In this document: one piece after another, positions 60,376 through 64,000 of the stretch
Numbering within the stretch: the first letter of the stretch is position 1
Layout of the letters: each line of letters starts with the position of its first letter
Source of the DNA: Mycosarcoma maydis
Taxonomy: Eukaryota; Basidiomycota; Ustilaginomycetes; Ustilaginales
Length of the DNA stretch: 64,000 bases
Assembly (NCBI RefSeq): GCF_000328475.2
Contig: NC_026488.1
Location: 1 to 64,000, forward strand
Direction of reading: 5' to 3'
The notes under the pieces: model-generated
What the model saw: only the letters and a program-made list of their open reading frames with translations
Database searches by the model: none
Told to the model about the DNA's origin: nothing
Made by a program: the position numbers and the translations under genes

Positions 60376-61976
60376 ATGAGATCTGGTCAGCTCCACCACC
60401 CCGACCCAAACCATCCATACAACCTGCCCACATGGAGGAAGCTGCTTATGCTCGCTACCGTCTCGCTCACTGCGTTTGCAGCCAACGAGATGGCCGCAGC
60501 ACATCTAACTGTATGCAACACCATTCCCTTCACCTGGCTACTGTCGATGGTACAGTGCAGTGCTGACGCTTTTTTTTTTTGGACTTTTCGTTGATTGCCC
60601 ATCGATGTGCACAGGCTTTCCATCTAGTCTCGGTCAGCTACCACCGCACGATTGCCGCAATCGCCAACACAATCGGCATTGGAATTCTTGGTCTGGGCAC
60701 TGGTCCACTTCTATGGAATGCGCTGGCAGAGTCGATCGGTCGTCGACCGACCTACATTATCGCTTGGACGCTCTACATCCCCTGCACCGTGTGGCTCTCG
60801 AGAGCTGGCAGTTACGATAGCTTCGCCGCCGCTCGTTACTTTGCTGGTTTCATGAGTTCGGTGTCGCAGACAGTTCCGGCCTCGCTGATCTCGGAGACGT
60901 TCCAGCCAGAGCACCGAGGTGCCGCGGTTGCTGCATGGACTGTACTGCTCATTGCTGGTCCTGTGGTTGCGCCTGTGATCGGTGCCGGTATCTTGACGAG
61001 GACGGAGGATTGGCGATGGGTCTACTACCTCACTCTGATTCTTGCCGGTCTTCTTTGGTTCTGCATCTTGCTCTTTGTTCCCGAAACGAGATACATTCCC
61101 AACCCTAACGCTCCCACCACCACAGCTTCGCACAATCGAACCTCGACACTCGAAGATTCCGAAAAGAAGGATTCACACTCGATCGAGCACGGCACCTCCA
61201 CTCCACCCCTTGCCAACTCGAACACGCTCGAGAGCGGCTCTTACGGCCGCGTGGGCGCAGCATGGTATCCGTGGAAGGAACCAGTCCGATTTCTCAACGA
61301 AGTTGTCGCTCCGCTCAAGATGGCCATGTACCTTCCCCTGATCCTACCTTCCATCCTTTATGCGGTGATCTTTATGTGGTCGGTTGGTTTCACGGTCGTC
61401 AGCCCTCAAGTGTTCCCTCGCCCACCTTGGCATTTCACCAACGTTCAAGTAGGTCTGGCCTTTATTGCTGCCGCCGTGGGTGCTCTGATTGGCAAGTTTG
61501 CAGGTGGATACGTTTCCGATTGGACGGTAGACTTTTTCGTGCGCCGATCCGGTAGCAATGCTCGCATTCCCGAGTACCGTCTCTGGGCGCTTTTGCCTCA
61601 CGTTGTTTTGCTCACGCTTGGCCTGCTGCTCTACGGAATTGGTTACAATAACAAGCTTGGCTGGCCAGTTGAAGTGGTTGGTGGAATCGGCGTTTACTAC
61701 GTCTCGAATTCGGCCGCGGGAGGTATCTTGCAAACGTACATAATCGAGTCCTACATCACCAAGGCGGTCCACGGCATTGCGCTATTCAACTTTGTCAAGT
61801 GCTGCCTGGCTTTCTCTGCACCCTTCTTTGTCCCCGAATGGGCATTTCAAGGGTTTACAAAGGCCTACGTAGTCCAGGCCGTCGTCACCGCCGCATTGAC
61901 TTTGGCAACACTCGTAGTGCTGTTGCTGTTCGGCGCCAAGTTGCGCCGTGCTCAGAAGATGGTCTCGACTGCCTAA
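60376..61976 (+). CDS. Major facilitator superfamily transporter (DHA1-like), two exons
   Basis: Exons 60376-60510 and 60615-61976; intron 104 bp with donor GTATGC and an internal run of 12 or 13 T; 498 residues. A polytopic plasma-membrane transporter with the usual 12 spans: TM1 lies partly in exon 1 (LLMLATVSLTAFAANEM) and the splice join gives AAAHLTAFHLVSVSY. The MFS motif A region is GPLLWNALAESIGRRPTYII between TM2 and TM3. A motif-C-like stretch is LLIAGPVVAPVIGAGILTRT in TM5. A charged, Ser/Thr-rich central loop (about 205-260) separates two six-helix halves. The second half has FAGGYVSDWTVDFFVRR (motif-A-like). This fits the drug:proton antiporter-1 type common in fungi; the substrate is unknown. 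The start is the ATG at 60376. It is convergent with SMB1. Confidence 0.87.
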
Positions 61977-62370
61977 AGCGGTCTTCCTTGTTCTCGTCGC
62001 TACATGTATCCAAAGCTATCTCGTCCGAATTCGACCAGCTTCTACATCTGGCACTTTGATGGGCGCATGTATTCGCGATTCGTGATTACCACCATGATCC
62101 CCAACTGAACTCGAAAGTTGAGCTTTTCGCAATGTGATTTGTGGCAGAATCCATCAAGTTTCACTGTGAAACTCCGCATCGCTTGTAAGCCAGACCACCG
62201 AGCCGTACAGACAATACCGTAGCTGGACCGAGGCCAACCGGCCAACATCGCGAAACAAAGATTTGATTAAACGCAGAGGACAGCCTCCCAAACAAATGAT
62301 TGCGCGCGCGCTATGAGTACAATGTGAGCGAGACAGAACGCATGTAGCCGTCAATCGTTGACGAGTCGGA
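61977..62370. other. Convergent intergenic region MFS / SMB1
   Basis: A 394 bp spacer holding two 3' ends. A heptamer-type GATTCGTGATTACC lies near 62074. Nothing else is recognised. Confidence 0.45.
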
Positions 62371-63350
62371 TCATTGTGGCCGAGGCGGCATGCCAAATCT
62401 GTGAGCACTCAACGATGGGATCAACAATTAGCCCGACGATCGTAAACACGGTAATCTGAACGTCGACACAGGACACTTACCCAGGAGGTGGACGAGGAGG
62501 AAACGCTCCTGGTGGAGGCACGGGGAAGCCAGGAGGAGGACCGCCAGGCATACCTGGGAAGCCAGGCGGGCGGAAACCCGGCGGAGGGCCCACTGGCATT
62601 CCGGGAGGAGCGACAGGCATACCAGGCATACCAGGCATACCAGGCATACTCGGCATACCGGGCATACCGGGAGGTGGTCTCGCGTACGGCATCGGTCGAG
62701 CCATCATTGGAGGTGCAACACCAGCCATAGGGGGCACTGCGAGGCCCATTCCACGGCCCATAGGAGCGCCTTTGCCTGGGCCGGGTTGCATCTGTTCCAA
62801 GAAAGAAAGCGTCAATGAAAGATGCGTCAATTGTCGGGAATCCAGAACGATAGATTGTCCGAGGCAGGGCGGCGGAGCAATGGCAACATTGCAGACAGTC
62901 ACAGCGTGCTGAAAGCAGAGCCACTTGGAACGGATGAGATGAAAGCCTGAAACAAGGTATACTTACAGTCGCTTGTTTCCTGTCGTCAGTCGGTGGAGGC
63001 GCCTCGATGGCCATACTGACAATGTTCTCTCCTCGGAGAATCAATAATCCGAGCGTTCGCTTTTGCTCCAAGACAGCATCAGGAGCACCTGACGCTGCAG
63101 CCGCATCATCGTCGTCCTCATCCTCATCTTGAACGCCCGACTTTGCTGACTTGGACGCCGCAGCTGCTCGAGCCTTTGCTTTCCTCGATTTCACCTTTCG
63201 ATATTCCTGTGAGTCGGCGAGAACGAGGTTCATGTGAGCGTCGAACGCGAGCAGCTGACCGACAATTTGGCGCGAGTCGTTGAGGGTAATGCGAAGCCTG
63301 TAATTGATGAGCGACATCATCTTGCCGCCTTTCGGCTTTGTAGGAGGCAT
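62371..63350 (-). CDS. SMB1: Spliceosomal SmB/B' core protein, three exons
   Basis: Minus-strand exons 63350-62967, 62791-62481 and 62398-62371 (introns 175 and 82 bp, both GTAAGT), 240 residues. SmB is one of the seven Sm proteins forming the ring on U1, U2, U4 and U5 snRNAs. Sm1 is MMSLINYRLRITLNDSRQIV followed by GQLLAFDAHMNLVLAD. Sm2 is TLGLLILRGENIVSMAIEAP (about 100-120). An unusual Lys/Ala-rich then Asp/Glu-rich insertion of about 35 residues separates Sm1 from Sm2. Exon 2 starts at an internal ATG codon and encodes the Pro/Gly/Met-rich tail with GMP repeats (62610-62670) and PPPGF motifs, as in animal SmB. The last exon is only 28 bases and encodes GFGMPPRPQ to the TGA. The start is the ATG at 63348-63350. 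Confidence 0.92.
62607..62672 (-). repeat. In-frame 9-bp GMP-coding minisatellite in SMB1
   Basis: Successive GGCATACCA/GGCATACTC/GGCATACCG units (plus strand), coding for Gly-Met-Pro/Ser triplets in the SmB tail. Copy number may vary between strains (inference). Confidence 0.85.
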
Positions 63351-64000
63351 CTTGTGCTCAACTTGCGGTAACACCACCGCTGCACGTGTGTGAGTGATGT
63401 TTTGTCGAACCTATGCTGAATCAAGGTCCAAGGATGAGATGAGATTGTGGCGGTGCGATCCGAATTCAGGGAGAATCTGATCCAAGTTTGACGTTGTTCG
63501 GTCGATGCCAACAGTAGGATCAAGTGGTGGACTTGCGCTCACAACGGCGTCGTTGATCTTGGATCAAGAAGCTGGCCGTAGAAAAATCAAGAGCGAACGA
63601 GGGACAGCATGAGATCGAGTTGGCAAGAAGTGTATGAACCATTCACGATTCGTGATTCACGATTCGCCTGAAAAGGCTCGGAAAACGGCACGAATCTTTA
63701 CATCACGTGTCCCGGATTTTCTTTTCTTGGGGAGGCAAATGTAGTGACGGCCTAACAATAGGAAAGATTCACCGCCTACCCGTTGCCCATGTCGCGTGGG
63801 TCTATCAAGAACCACGAATTACGAAATACGACTTACATTCGTGATTCGTGATTCGTGATTGTTTATGAATGAAGAAGGCCAAGCACGAAGCGTGAACGTT
63901 CGAGTTTCATGCAGACCATCACGCATCAGGCAATCACGAATCACGAGTCAGACACGAATAACGTTGATTGTGCGCGCGTTGTTTGATTCTTCAAACATGA
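63351..64000. promoter_or_regulatory. SMB1 upstream region with heptamer arrays
   Basis: Contains the SMB1 promoter. Heptamer-family elements occur at 63640-63666 (with the 13-bp palindrome TCACGATTCGTGA at 63643-63655), at 63840-63860 (three perfect CGTGATT copies) and at about 63930-63950 in the opposite orientation (CAATCACGAATCACGAGTCA). No other gene is seen before the window ends. Confidence 0.5.
63840..63860 (+). repeat. Three perfect tandem CGTGATT heptamers
   Basis: Three contiguous CGTGATT units about 490 bp upstream of the SMB1 start codon. Opposite-orientation copies (AATCACGAATCACGA) follow about 75 bp further on. Confidence 0.95.

Noticed and set aside
62421..63377. 318-codon unspliced frame over SMB1
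   Set aside because: It reads through the 175 bp intron and leaves the Pro-rich tail in the wrong frame, giving a Tyr/Ala/Arg run. Splicing at GTAAGT/AG restores a normal SmB tail.

Overview
The window looks like nuclear chromosome sequence of a smut fungus (Ustilaginaceae; an Ustilago, Sporisorium or close relative). The genes are compact and mostly intronless, including one 8.6 kb uninterrupted reading frame. The few introns are short (81-181 bp, usually GTAAGT...AG). Gene content is fungal: a DASH subunit, PalA/Rim20, an Rpd3L subunit, and a Brc1/Rtt107-type BRCT protein. Almost every intergenic stretch carries copies of a heptamer CGTGATT/AATCACG, which I remember from Ustilago-type intergenic DNA; I could not check that memory against a database, and the species is not determined.

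Layout, left to right. 1-1155: no gene seen. 1156-12033: Rxt3-type Rpd3L subunit (-), VPS25 of ESCRT-II (+), uracil phosphoribosyltransferase (-), large LRR protein (-). 12705-17441: spliced DASH subunit HSK3 (+) and a CLC-type chloride/proton exchanger (+). 17763-25465: an unrecognised single-span membrane protein (-), TSR2 (-), and PalA/Rim20 (+), divergent from TSR2. 25745-28676: a spliced, secreted and probably GPI-anchored PI-PLC-like protein (-) and a small heat-shock protein (-). About 30.7-32.7 kb: a decayed pogo/CENP-B-like DNA transposon whose transposase is broken into three frames. 32753-41335: a giant PH-BEACH-WD40-FYVE-like protein (-). 42223-45588: an OSCA/CSC1/TMEM63 channel (-). 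Then a 4 kb gene-poor gap. 49660-55654: YRA1/ALYREF mRNA-export adaptor (+, two introns), six-BRCT Brc1/Rtt107-like protein (+, two introns), alpha/beta hydrolase (-, one intron). Next a 4.7 kb gene-poor gap. 60376-63350: MFS transporter (+, one intron) and SmB (-, two introns).

Most genes are conserved eukaryotic housekeeping functions with no operon-like logic: chromatin, kinetochore, ribosome maturation, splicing, mRNA export, DNA-damage response, endosomal sorting, ion transport. VPS25 and PalA belong to connected pathways (ESCRT and pH signalling), but they lie 16 kb apart and I read this as chance. Seven genes needed splicing to be defined (HSK3, PLC, YRA1, BRC1-like, hydrolase, MFS, SMB1); all splice models come from reading frame plus family similarity and have no transcript support here.

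I found no convincing new multi-gene system. The observations most worth following are the intergenic heptamer/palindrome motif family, the non-consensus 5' splice site of YRA1 intron 1, the broken transposon abutting the BEACH gene, and several odd domain variants (FYVE-like finger, interrupted alpha-crystallin domain, insertion inside the Sm fold).
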